50,072 nt of DNA from an uncultured Pseudanabaenaceae cyanobacterium (GTDB lineage: Bacteria > Cyanobacteriota > Cyanobacteriia > PCC-9006 > JAAUQQ01): positions 1 to 50,072 of the forward strand of contig CALIGI010000018.1 in NCBI GenBank assembly GCA_938021205.1, in the 5' to 3' direction. Below, one piece after another: positions 18,060 through 26,088 of the stretch (the stretch's first letter is position 1; each line of letters starts with the position of its first letter). The position numbers were made by a program, and so were the translations under genes. The notes beneath the pieces are model-generated. The model had not been told where the DNA came from and did no database searches. It worked only from the letters and a program-made list of their open reading frames with translations.

Positions 18060-19040
18060 GTGCTCAACAAGCGTACCAGTGATTTTCCTGTCTTAGCGTA
18101 TTTATTCCTGGCGATCGCTATTCTAATTTTGTCATTTGCGCCCATTTTAATTCGCTTAAGTGAAAGTGATTTAGGACCTTATGGTACGATTTTTAACCGC
18201 TTTTGGATTGCCACTCTTGCCTTATGCCTTTTTAGAGCTGCTAAAGCTTTTTATCAGGAGAGAGATAATTCGTTGTTAGATGCTCAGCCAACTACTTTCT
18301 CTGCACAAGATAAATTAAATCTTATTCTAGGTGCTGTATTAAACTCGGCCTGTCTTGTCATCTGGGCTTGGTCGTTGATGAAAACAAGTGTCGCAAACTC
18401 TAACCTTTTGCATAATACAACTCCTATTTTTACGACTTTAGGTGGATGGCTGTTATTGAGGCAATCCTTTAATCGACGTTTCTTGATCGGTATGCTCGTA
18501 TCATTAGGTGGAGCCTGTTTACTAGGATTTCAGGATTTTGAGATGTCCCAGGAAACATTAATAGGGGATGGGGCAGCACTGCTATCAGCAGTCTTCTATG
18601 CAGGGACATTTTTAGTTATTGAACGTCTGAGGAATAAATTTGATACGGTTACGATTTTAATGTGGAACTGCGGCTTGGGAAGCCTATTGCTATTCCCATT
18701 GACACTACTATTCGAGGAAAGACTATTCCCTGTATCTTGGGAGGGATGGCTCTCTGTGGCTTCTCTTGGTGTTATATGCACCTTACTTGGAAGTGGTGCT
18801 TTATTCTATAGTCTCAAGCAATTGTCATCTGGCTTTGTCTCCGTAATGATGTTGCTAGAACCCATGATTGCTGCATTCTTAGCCTGGATACTCTTCAGTG
18901 AAAAGTTGGGCTATCTTAATGGGATTACCTTGACCGTTGTATTGGCTGGTATTTATCTTGCTAAATCAGCATCGTTAGGTGGGTTGGTATTATCAGAGAG
19001 TGAACTTACCTCCCAAATCCAAAATGAGGTTCTGGAATGA
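18060..19040 (+). CDS. EamA/DMT-superfamily transporter
   Basis: A 326-residue protein with about ten hydrophobic helices arranged as two EamA repeats. The first has FAPILIRLSESDLGPYGTIF and NSNLLHNTTPIFTTLGGWLL; the second has LLSAVFYAGTFLVIERL and MMLLEPMIAAFLAWILFSEK. Such transporters export amino acids, metabolites or drugs across the cytoplasmic membrane. It starts with GTG at 18060, 20 bases after the hydroxylase stop, so the two are probably co-translated. As the last gene of the cassette it is the probable exporter of the product. Confidence 0.88.
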   Translation: MLNKRTSDFPVLAYLFLAIAILILSFAPILIRLSESDLGPYGTIFNRFWIATLALCLFRAAKAFYQERDNSLLDAQPTTFSAQDKLNLILGAVLNSACLVIWAWSLMKTSVANSNLLHNTTPIFTTLGGWLLLRQSFNRRFLIGMLVSLGGACLLGFQDFEMSQETLIGDGAALLSAVFYAGTFLVIERLRNKFDTVTILMWNCGLGSLLLFPLTLLFEERLFPVSWEGWLSVASLGVICTLLGSGALFYSLKQLSSGFVSVMMLLEPMIAAFLAWILFSEKLGYLNGITLTVVLAGIYLAKSASLGGLVLSESELTSQIQNEVLE

Positions 19041-19114
19041 TTGTCAGTATGTAAGGGCTTTAAGTTGTATTTTCAGTTTCCTATATTGCGATTGTCTCTA
19101 ACAACTAATTTTCT

Positions 19115-19396
19115 TTGGTGAAGTTTCGTTCGGATACGATTGATCAAACGAAGTCTTTGGCGCAGGTGTTGGAGCGGCGATTTCCGGGGCGGGTGGAGAT
19201 TGCCAGATTGAATGGGAATCATCTGACGCCGGTGGCTCAGGATGTGCAGGGGCAGACGAGTAAGGAGTTTTCGCCGATTGATGCGATCGCGCAGTGGATG
19301 AAACAAGAATTCTATCGAGATATTGGAGTCCTCAAGGATGAGGTTCTAAACTGGATTAATCCACGTCCGTCCATTAATCTACAACCCTTGCCCTAA
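19115..19396 (+). pseudogene. Duplicated 3' fragment of the DUF1350 gene (right direct repeat)
   Basis: The last 94 codons of a DUF1350 gene, in frame and ending in TAA. It aligns without gaps to 12227-12508, beginning at the shared TTGGTGAAG. It lacks the GHSMG nucleophile elbow and the first two thirds of the protein, so it cannot be functional. It may still be translated from TTG or GTG at 19115-19119. It ends in PSINLQPLP where the intact gene ends in PPINLKPLR. It marks the right border of the inserted cassette. Confidence 0.9.
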
Positions 19397-19408
19397 GTTT
19401 CTTCAGCC

Positions 19409-20188
19409 ATGTACCCGGTACACCCGCGATCGCCCCAAGAAACGCTGCCAACGATGTACGACCTCCCGAGCGAAGACGCTGAGGAGCCGGGTTTGCCTGA
19501 CGAGGTTCAAAAGACGGGGCATGAGTTTCAGCCCCAACTCCTGCGGGAGACTTGCCAGCCCACTGCAGCGGATGCCGAGCCCATCTTCATTGGCACCGAC
19601 CTAAACCTTTACTACGACACCCGCTATACCGACTGGTACAAACGCCCCGACTGGTTCCTCGTCTGTGGAGTTGAACCTGCGGCTCAACAAAGCGACCTGC
19701 GCTTGAGTTATGTCACTTGGCAGGAGGGTATCAATCCTTTTCTCGTTGTGGAGTTGCTGTCCCCAGGCACAGAGGCGGATGACCTGGGCAATAAGGTGCG
19801 CGAGCTGGGCAAACCGCCAACGAAGTGGGATGTGTATGAGCGCATTTTGCGGGTGCCTTTCTATGTGGTGTTTGACCGCTATGAAAATCATCTGCGGGTG
19901 TTTCGCTTGGAAGGCAATCGCTATCGCTTATTGGAGCTGCCCGAGCCTCGCTTTTGGCTAGAGGAGCTGGGCATTGGGCTGGGTCTTTGGCAGGGCCAAT
20001 ATGGTGGGGTAGAGGGACTTTGGCTGCGTTGGTATGGGCCAGATGGGGAGTGGATTTTGACGGCTGAGGATGCAGTGGGAGAGGCGCGATCGCATTCAGA
20101 GCGCCTAGCAGCCAAGCTCCGCGAACTAGGCATCGACCCAGATTCCATTGGAGTTCGTCTCATTCTTCTCAGCCATGGTTTCTTCTAA
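19409..20188 (+). CDS. Uma2 family (DUF820) putative endonuclease
   Basis: A 259-residue protein of the Uma2/DUF820 family, which has a PD-(D/E)XK nuclease-like fold and is greatly expanded in cyanobacteria. Visible family features are IGTDLNLYYD, RPDWFLV, NPFLVVELLSPGTE (acidic active-site residues), KWDVYERILRVPFYVVFDRY and the closing AKLRELGI, which normally ends the protein. Here the frame continues about 17 residues beyond. The role of these proteins is not settled. It follows the cassette border by 12 bases and ends inside the next gene, overlapping it by 14 bases. Confidence 0.88.
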   Translation: MYPVHPRSPQETLPTMYDLPSEDAEEPGLPDEVQKTGHEFQPQLLRETCQPTAADAEPIFIGTDLNLYYDTRYTDWYKRPDWFLVCGVEPAAQQSDLRLSYVTWQEGINPFLVVELLSPGTEADDLGNKVRELGKPPTKWDVYERILRVPFYVVFDRYENHLRVFRLEGNRYRLLELPEPRFWLEELGIGLGLWQGQYGGVEGLWLRWYGPDGEWILTAEDAVGEARSHSERLAAKLRELGIDPDSIGVRLILLSHGFF

Positions 20189-20483
20189 AGACTTTTGCCA
20201 AAGCATCGTCCAGCATCTCAATCAGCTAGGACCGGTAAATTCGCGAGCTATGTTTGGTGGCTACGGCCTCTACCTCGAAGGCATTATGTTCGCCTTGATC
20301 GCCTACGACGTTCTGTACTTCAAGGTCGGAGATACCAACCACGACGACTACGTTGAAGATCGGTTAGCGCGGGAGGTTCAAAGGCTGCATAGCTATAGAA
20401 GAGCTAAGAAGCTAATCTCATGCCTTGTACAGATGGCTTTTGTCCCAGTAGCAGAAACGAAGGGGCAGAACGATGGAATATGA
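20175..20483 (+). CDS. TfoX/Sxy N-terminal domain protein, C-terminus apparently degenerate
   Basis: A 102-residue protein that opens like a TfoX N-terminal domain: QLGPVNSRAMFGGYGLYLEG, then MFALIAYDVLYFKVGDTN. The conserved part stops near residue 55. The rest does not show the expected YxPPE-type ending and reads as low-quality sequence rich in Arg and Lys. I infer a frameshift or replacement of the 3' half. Small TfoX-N proteins outside competent gamma-proteobacteria have no established function. The start at 20175 lies inside the end of the Uma2 gene. Confidence 0.6.
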   Translation: MVSSKDFCQSIVQHLNQLGPVNSRAMFGGYGLYLEGIMFALIAYDVLYFKVGDTNHDDYVEDRLAREVQRLHSYRRAKKLISCLVQMAFVPVAETKGQNDGI

Positions 20484-20659
20484 AGCGATCGCAGTAAAAA
20501 TCCCTCAACCCAGCTCCCTGGAAATTACCTAACGCGCTGACCCACAGAGATGTATCGAAAATTGAGAAATTCTTTACTGGTAAAGAATTGCCTAGGGGCC
20601 GCTCAGCACGTCAGACTAGAGGTATACCGTTCATATATTCCCGAGACTAGACAGCGACC

Positions 20660-22168
20660 ATGGATTTTCAAGCAATTGCCACTGCCCCAGCCGATTGGAG
20701 CGGGGATGGCCTCGTTCTCGGTTTCTTTGAAGAGGACTTTGCTGAAGCAGGGTCACTGCCCGATAGCCTTAAGGCCCTAGATGCAAAGCTCGAAGGGGCG
20801 ATCGCCGATCTCCTCAGCGAAGCCAAGTTCAAAGGCAAGGCCAACAGCGGTGCCGCCGCCCGCGTCGGCAACAAGACGCCCGTGAAAAAGCTCATCCTCG
20901 TTGGCCTCGGCAAGGGCGAGAAAGCCAATACTGAGACCATTCGCCAAGCCGCTGCCAAAGCAGGCAAGCTCGCGAAAAGCCAGAAATGTAGCACCCTGGG
21001 CGTAGCGCTACCCACCGTGGTCGATGCAGGCCAGACGGTTCAGGCGATCGTCGAAGGCATGAGTCTAGCCCTCTACAAAGACGAACGCTTCAAATCCAAA
21101 TCCGACGACGACAAGGATGAAGATCAAGCAGAATACCCTGCAACCGTTTCTCTGCTAGAAGTAGCTGACCAAGCCGCAGCCATCAGCAGAGCTGAGCAAA
21201 TCCTCTCCGGGGTTGTATTAGCAAGAAAATTGGTCGCAGCCCCCCCCAATGAAGTTAACCCCCAAACCCTGGCAGATGCAGCAAAAGATATAGCCGATAG
21301 CCACGGGCTGGAGCTAACGGTTCTAGAGCAAGACGAATGTGAAAAGCGGGGCATGGGTGCATTCCTGGGTGTGGCCAAAGCCTCTGCTACCGATGCCCCG
21401 CCCAAGTTTATTCACCTCACCTATAAGCCTAAGGGGACAGCTAAGAAGAAGATTGCGATCGTCGGCAAAGGCGTCACCTTCGACTCCGGTGGCCTCAACC
21501 TCAAAGGCCCCGGCAGCGGCATTGAAACCATGAAAATGGACATGGGCGGCGCAGCCGCAACCCTCGGCGCAGCAAAAGCCCTAGCCCAACTCAAGCCCGA
21601 TGTAGAACTCCACTTCATCAGCGCCGCCACCGAGAACATGATCAGCGGCCATGCCCTCCACCCCGGCGACATCCTCACCGCCTCCAACGGCAAAACCATC
21701 GAAGTCAACAACACCGACGCCGAGGGCCGCCTAACCCTCGCTGATGCCCTGGTCTATGCCGATGCCCTCGGCGTCGATGCCATTGTGGATCTCGCAACCC
21801 TAACCGGCGCTTGCCTCGTCGCCCTAGGCAATGACATCGCAGGCTACTGGAGCATCGACGACGACCTCGCCGCCGAACTCAAGACTGCCTCTGAATCCAG
21901 TGGTGAGAAAATTTGGCAAATGCCTTTGGAGCAAAAATACTTCGAGGGCATCAAATCCCCCATCGCCGACATGAAAAACACCGGCCCTCGCCCCGGCGGT
22001 TCCATCACCGCAGCTCTCTTCCTCAAGGAATTCGTCAAGGACACCGAAGCCTGGGCCCACATCGACATTGCAGGCCCCGCTTGGACCAGCAAAGAGGGAC
22101 CTTACACACCCGCCGGGGCCAGTGGCTATGGTGTACGACTACTAGTTGATTGGGTAACAGCTAGCTAA
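20660..22168 (+). CDS. pepA: Leucyl aminopeptidase (M17 family)
   Basis: Cytoplasmic di-metal aminopeptidase that removes N-terminal residues from peptides and acts in protein turnover. The C-terminal catalytic domain shows [18 protein letters not shown] (metal-binding Lys and Asp), [10 protein letters not shown], and [17 protein letters not shown], the M17 signature. [20 protein letters not shown] closes the domain. The N-terminal macro-like domain occupies about residues 1-170 and carries an unusual acidic stretch [12 protein letters not shown] near residue 150. The length of 502 residues is typical. It is a single gene followed by a strong bidirectional terminator. Confidence 0.95.
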   Translation: MDFQAIATAPADWSGDGLVLGFFEEDFAEAGSLPDSLKALDAKLEGAIADLLSEAKFKGKANSGAAARVGNKTPVKKLILVGLGKGEKANTETIRQAAAKAGKLAKSQKCSTLGVALPTVVDAGQTVQAIVEGMSLALYKDERFKSKSDDDKDEDQAEYPATVSLLEVADQAAAISRAEQILSGVVLARKLVAAPPNEVNPQTLADAAKDIADSHGLELTVLEQDECEKRGMGAFLGVAKASATDAPPKFIHLTYKPKGTAKKKIAIVGKGVTFDSGGLNLKGPGSGIETMKMDMGGAAATLGAAKALAQLKPDVELHFISAATENMISGHALHPGDILTASNGKTIEVNNTDAEGRLTLADALVYADALGVDAIVDLATLTGACLVALGNDIAGYWSIDDDLAAELKTASESSGEKIWQMPLEQKYFEGIKSPIADMKNTGPRPGGSITAALFLKEFVKDTEAWAHIDIAGPAWTSKEGPYTPAGASGYGVRLLVDWVTAS

Positions 22169-22212
22169 ATCTCCCACATCTATTTTTGGAATAACACTGT
22201 CGAAGTGATTCT

Positions 22213-22255
22213 AAACAAAAGGCCTAGCTTTCAAATAAAGCCAGGCCTTTTGTTT
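22213..22255. terminator. Bidirectional terminator between pepA and the SMR gene
   Basis: Arms 22213-22230 and 22238-22255 pair over 18 bases with one mismatch. They are flanked by A- and T-rich ends (AAACAAAAGGCCT and AGGCCTTTTGTTT) and sit between two convergent genes. Confidence 0.8.
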
Positions 22256-22284
22256 GCCTTGAGCATGCAATAAGTTCAATTCTC

Positions 22285-22779
22285 CTAGCTGGGGTCTGAG
22301 AACTCAGGCCGAAGGCTAATAACACTGGGCTGATACAGCTGTTTTGCAGTCGCCAGAACGGGAATAATTCCTCGGTTAAATACAGGAGCCGCTGCGAGCC
22401 TGGTAGAACGAGGCGTCTCAGCAGCAGAGGCATCCGCCGCAGTACAAGTGGCCTGAGCAGGTTGACTACTAACAATCAAACCCACAACCCCAAAGATCAC
22501 CAGAATCGTCGAGAAAATTTTGAAAAAATTCAGTTCTTCTCGAAAAAACAGAACCCCAATAATGGCCACAAGGCATACAGCCCCTCCCGTCCAAACCGGG
22601 TAAGCCAAACTCACATCTACCGTATTTAAGGCAAAAGTAAGAGCAACAAAAGACAGAATAAATGCAACAACGGTAATCACCGAAGGGACGGGATTAGTAA
22701 AGCCGTTCGCATACTTCGCAGCGAAGGTTGCCATTGCTTCCATACAAATGGCTAATGCCAGTAGAGTCCAGCCCAGCAT
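22285..22779 (-). CDS. SMR (small multidrug resistance) family transporter with C-terminal extension
   Basis: A 164-residue protein. The first 105 residues are a four-helix SMR transporter. Glu14 in AICMEAMATFAAKYANGF is the proton/substrate-coupling residue, and SLAYPVWTGGAV is the conserved third-helix motif. REELNFFKI and the last helix follow. Such proteins work as dimers and exchange protons for cationic drugs, guanidinium or polyamines. Residues 106-164 are a Ser/Ala/Pro-rich tail that most SMR proteins lack. The gene ends at the shared terminator with pepA. Confidence 0.85.
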   Translation of the reverse strand: MLGWTLLALAICMEAMATFAAKYANGFTNPVPSVITVVAFILSFVALTFALNTVDVSLAYPVWTGGAVCLVAIIGVLFFREELNFFKIFSTILVIFGVVGLIVSSQPAQATCTAADASAAETPRSTRLAAAPVFNRGIIPVLATAKQLYQPSVISLRPEFSDPS

Positions 22780-22998
22780 AGGGGGTTACTTGTCCGTGAG
22801 AAGGTTCTCTTTAGAACTACTCCAAAAACCGCCTAAATCCGAATTTAACCGAGCCAGATAAATTCGTTAAATACTGAAATTTACAACTGTCTTTTATCGA
22901 GCTTGTGTATTCTTTCTGAGATCAACTTCTAAAGCAAGATGAGATGAAAGTATCTGCTCCAGACACCACAGATTCATTTTTTAGTCAGAACTCGCTTC

Positions 22999-23724
22999 TT
23001 AACTGAATAGCAAATCATAGCCAACGATCGCGATCGCCACATCCGCCAAAATATGACTAATATATCCAGGCCAAAGACTATTGCTCCGACGATAACAGAT
23101 AGACCAAATAATACTGGCAGTAAACACCCCAATCGAACCTAAAACTGTCGCTCTCACATCCTGGGTATAAACCCACAATGCCACAGTGTGGTGAAGCATA
23201 AAGCATAGGCCCATAATCCACACCGCTGCCGAGGCTGGAACCAACACGGCCCATTTACGAAAAATAAAACTACGCCACACTGCCTCCTCAATAAAGGAGT
23301 TGATTAGGCACCAATACACTGCCCCCCCCAACAGCACCCAGGGAGTGACAATCCCCACTTCCGCCGCCTTCGCTCGGATTTCTGCCAGGTCAATCCATTT
23401 AACTCCGAACAAACCATAGGCAGCCAAAATTATGCCGAACATCACTAGGCCGATGGCAACTCCCCAGCCCAATTGAGGCAATGTGGGTTTGGGCAGGCGT
23501 AACCTTTGCCGATCAACTTTGAGCGTCCAATAAATTGGCAAAGCAACCAGCCAGAACTTCAACATCGAAAAAATGCCCTGGCCCAGACTACCAGGCGCGA
23601 CAACGGTTGAGATCAACACGCCAATGGTGCTGACTGGAACCGTGAGAAGTAGGACAAGTAAGGCATTCCGACGGCTAAGCTGAGCATCAAGCATAAGGTT
23701 TTGAATCAATGGAACCGCTCTCAT
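22999..23724 (-). CDS. CPBP family intramembrane metalloprotease (CAAX protease/bacteriocin-processing)
   Basis: A 241-residue protein with about seven hydrophobic helices. EEAVWRSFIF is the EExxxR motif, FMLHHTVAL holds the second-motif histidine, and HILADVAIAI is the final conserved motif of the CPBP family (PF02517). Members are membrane-embedded endopeptidases that cleave prenylated proteins, peptides or membrane substrates. It lies 65 bases downstream of the BufC-like gene on the same strand and may belong to that transcript. The ATG at 23694 is an alternative start. Confidence 0.88.
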   Translation of the reverse strand: MRAVPLIQNLMLDAQLSRRNALLVLLLTVPVSTIGVLISTVVAPGSLGQGIFSMLKFWLVALPIYWTLKVDRQRLRLPKPTLPQLGWGVAIGLVMFGIILAAYGLFGVKWIDLAEIRAKAAEVGIVTPWVLLGGAVYWCLINSFIEEAVWRSFIFRKWAVLVPASAAVWIMGLCFMLHHTVALWVYTQDVRATVLGSIGVFTASIIWSICYRRSNSLWPGYISHILADVAIAIVGYDLLFS

Positions 23725-23788
23725 GAAACGGGAGGAATCTGTGCAAGCTTATTCCTCAATGTTCCCCATTGGTTTCCATTTTCATCCA

Positions 23789-24634
23789 TTAGTCATCCAT
23801 GTCTTCGATCAAGAATCCTGCGATCCATCCCCGTTGGACCCAAACGGGCAATCGAGTCGCGACATCTAGGGTGGGCTCTTGGTCTAGGAACTGGGCACAA
23901 ATCTCCCCGAACGGATGACCTGCTGCAAAGGCTTGCAGTAATTGCCAATCTGCTTCGTTGGGGAGATCAATACGGGTTTCTAGGCGATCGCGCCAAATTA
24001 ATAGCTGAGCTCCAGCTTGATCTAAATTAACCTGTGCTGACTCAGCATTATCGGGTTGATTGGCCTGCCAAATGCGGTGGATGGGATAGCGCGAGGCCAG
24101 CAAAACACTACTATGGGGAAGCTCAAATCGGATCTGCCCCCATTGCTCTTGAGGAATGCTCCCTAAGGCTTGGAAATCGAGGCCCGGTTGATCCATCGCA
24201 TTGAAAGCTCGATGCCACGACCACTCAAGGCGAGCGACATCTGGCAAATAGGGCAAGGCTGCCGCTGGCTCAAATTGTTCTAAAAAACTGGGAAGCTGAG
24301 ACCCATAATCCCCTAAATCCGGCGAACGTGAGGGATGCTGACGCACATAGACACGGGACATCGCTGCAAAGAACTCCGGTCCGACCAAACGACAGCAGAC
24401 GGGATAGATTTCTTCTAAAGCACGGGTCAGTTTTCCCATCACACTTCCCTGATAGGCCGCTAAGCCCTGCTCAAAGCCTAGGTTGTCCTGGCTGCGTATC
24501 TGGGTAGCAAGCTGGTCAATTGACGTCTGAACGGGAAGTTTAGCGATTTGAGGAGATGCTTGTTGTGCATGGGGAACGATCGCCTGATAGAACAGATTTT
24601 GGAGTTCTCTTAGTTCGCTTGGTGGGGTTGCCAT
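23789..24634 (-). CDS. BufC-like DUF2063 protein, partner of MNIO enzyme
   Basis: A 281-residue protein with the DUF2063 (putative DNA-binding) domain. Residues about 65-160 contain LAAYQGSVMGKLTRALEEIY, RLVGPEFFAAMSRVYVRQHP, SRSPDLGDYG and LPYLPDVARLEW, the standard conserved blocks. In bufferin and methanobactin systems this partner binds the MNIO enzyme and delivers the precursor peptide, so the DNA-binding label is misleading. The C-terminal 120 residues form a second, variable domain. It is the third gene of a bufA-bufB-bufC order, 141 bases after the BufB-like gene. Confidence 0.85.
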   Translation of the reverse strand: MATPPSELRELQNLFYQAIVPHAQQASPQIAKLPVQTSIDQLATQIRSQDNLGFEQGLAAYQGSVMGKLTRALEEIYPVCCRLVGPEFFAAMSRVYVRQHPSRSPDLGDYGSQLPSFLEQFEPAAALPYLPDVARLEWSWHRAFNAMDQPGLDFQALGSIPQEQWGQIRFELPHSSVLLASRYPIHRIWQANQPDNAESAQVNLDQAGAQLLIWRDRLETRIDLPNEADWQLLQAFAAGHPFGEICAQFLDQEPTLDVATRLPVWVQRGWIAGFLIEDMDD

Positions 24635-24775
24635 AGAAATTCCCTGCTGCTATCTTTCAGGCCGGCTTCCGGTTCAGGAGATGGTTCTGTTTCAAGAGGC
24701 GATGTCTCAAGAGGTGATGTCTCAAGAGTCGATCTCCCAGGAAACGATATCTCAAGCGATTGTTGTACCGCGATC

Positions 24776-25600
24776 TCAATCCCTAGGCCAGTAACCTGAG
24801 GCTTTTTTCGCTTCGGCCATAAGCACTTCAAAGGTCGGAATATCTGTATCCCATTCAATCAATGTGGGCACTGGCCCAAACTGTTCTAAAGCAACCTGGT
24901 ATAACTGCCACACTCCAGCCTGTACCGGATAGCCATGGGTATCAAACAGAAATCCACCTTGGTCTTCGTAGCCAGCCAAGTGAATCTCCTTAACCCGTTC
25001 TGGGGGAATAGCATGCAGATAATCTAGGGGATCAAAGCCATGGTTGACAGCATTAACATAGACATTATTGATATCTAGGAGCAGATCGCAATCAGCCTTA
25101 TTTACAAGGGTGGCAATAAAGTCCCATTCCGTCAGGCTATTATGACGAAATTGAAGATAAGGAGAAAGGTTTTCAATCAGAATTCGACAGCCGAGAAACT
25201 CTTGGACCTGAAGAATCCGATCAGCCACATAGTCGAGCACCGCCTCTGTGTAAGGCAATGGAGCGAGATCATTGAAGTAGTCCCCCTGCACTGAACTCCA
25301 GCAAAGATGGTCTGAGATGTGGGCGGGTTCAATGCGATCAGCGAGGGTTTTGAGACGGTTTAGATAGTCTCGATTGATTGGATCAACAGACCCTAAGGAA
25401 AGTCCCACGCCATGGAGCGTCAGGGGGTATATTGCTCGAATTTGTTCTAGATGGTGTATGGGTAGGCCACCACCTAAATAATTGTCGGAAAGGGCTTCTA
25501 ACCAAGGTACATCGGGTTGATGGGTCAAGAGATGGGCATAATGTTGCGATCGCAATCCGATCCCCACGCCTTGAATTCTTGGGGAAGGTCTCGGTGCCAT
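24776..25600 (-). CDS. BufB-like MNIO (DUF692) peptide-modifying enzyme
   Basis: A member of the multinuclear non-heme iron oxidase family (DUF692), TIM-barrel enzymes that use two or three irons to oxidise cysteines of precursor peptides. Visible blocks are GVGIGLRSQHY, WLEALSDNYLGGG, LTLHGVGLSLGS, HISDHLCWSS (metal ligands), ILIENLSPYLQF, CDLLLDINNVYVNAVNHG, VKEIHLAGYEDQGGFLFDTHG and LIEWDTDIPTFEVL. In bufferins the enzyme converts cysteines to 5-thiooxazoles that bind copper. I chose the ATG at 25600 because family members begin about ten residues before GVGLR; starts at 25624, 25636 and 25711 are open. It sits between the precursor and BufC-like genes. Confidence 0.88.
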   Translation of the reverse strand: MAPRPSPRIQGVGIGLRSQHYAHLLTHQPDVPWLEALSDNYLGGGLPIHHLEQIRAIYPLTLHGVGLSLGSVDPINRDYLNRLKTLADRIEPAHISDHLCWSSVQGDYFNDLAPLPYTEAVLDYVADRILQVQEFLGCRILIENLSPYLQFRHNSLTEWDFIATLVNKADCDLLLDINNVYVNAVNHGFDPLDYLHAIPPERVKEIHLAGYEDQGGFLFDTHGYPVQAGVWQLYQVALEQFGPVPTLIEWDTDIPTFEVLMAEAKKASGYWPRD

Positions 25601-25782
25601 TTTGGATGTTACGACTGTGCCCATACTCGATTCCATTGGACAAAATGGTGAGACCAATTCCACTATCACAGGAGAGAGCTTTCGAGACGGGATGACTTCC
25701 CGAGAGAACATCTCTCCTGAATAAGGACATCACACCTGAGTCGATAGACGGCTCAGATGCTTTAAGACCAATCAGCAAGAAT

Positions 25783-26088
25783 CTAAGATTCTGTGGTCGC
25801 CGCTTCTACAGGCTCAGCAGGAGCCTTCAAGATTGAACCAACGATCTTCTCGCAGGTTCCAGCGGCAACGTAAATCCACTCTTCAGGGTCATTATCGACC
25901 GTTGCCTTACCTGAGCAATCATGCTTGCTAGTTCCACAATCATTCAGGCCCGCCTTGACGATCCCTGCGCATTTCTCAAATCCAGGCTTACCTGCCAGTG
26001 CCTCTTGAGTCGTCACAGTATTGAGACCTAAAGCAAGAACACTGGATAAGGCTACGGTCACAGCAGCGCATTGCTTGGTACTTTTCAT
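25783..26088 (-). CDS. BufA1-like bufferin metallophore precursor (DUF2282)
   Basis: A 101-residue exported precursor. Residues 1-33 are a Sec signal peptide ending in EALAG. The core carries four cysteines in the BufA1 pattern: [36 protein letters not shown] and [14 protein letters not shown]. In the characterised family the MNIO enzyme turns the central cysteines into thiooxazoles, and the matured peptide binds copper in the periplasm and protects against it. AGGAG lies 13 bases before the ATG. The order precursor, BufB, BufC on one strand supports the assignment. I see no DoxX-type bufD gene next to it. Confidence 0.85.
   Translation of the reverse strand: MKSTKQCAAVTVALSSVLALGLNTVTTQEALAGKPGFEKCAGIVKAGLNDCGTSKHDCSGKATVDNDPEEWIYVAAGTCEKIVGSILKAPAEPVEAATTES

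Larger units (their letters stand above)
12227..19396. mobile_element. Inserted gene cassette bracketed by duplicated DUF1350 3' ends
   Basis: The unit lies between two 282-bp direct repeats of the DUF1350 gene end and contains an IS5-type remnant plus five same-strand genes. The interior is visibly richer in A and T than its flanks. By eye it holds only one HIP1 octamer (near 18113) in about 6.5 kb, while the following 1.5 kb (19400-20900) has four. This indicates acquisition by horizontal transfer. The repeat arrangement is what a single crossover between a circular molecule carrying a DUF1350 3' end and the chromosome would leave. No integrase is present. Confidence 0.75.

Noticed and set aside
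12509..19114. Phage or integrative conjugative element
   Set aside because: No integrase, relaxase or phage gene is present, and the border is a protein-gene duplication, not a tRNA attachment site.
24610..24858. Separate 82-residue protein between BufB- and BufC-like genes
   Set aside because: It overlaps both genes and its first half is out-of-frame bufB; listed only as a possible decayed extension.
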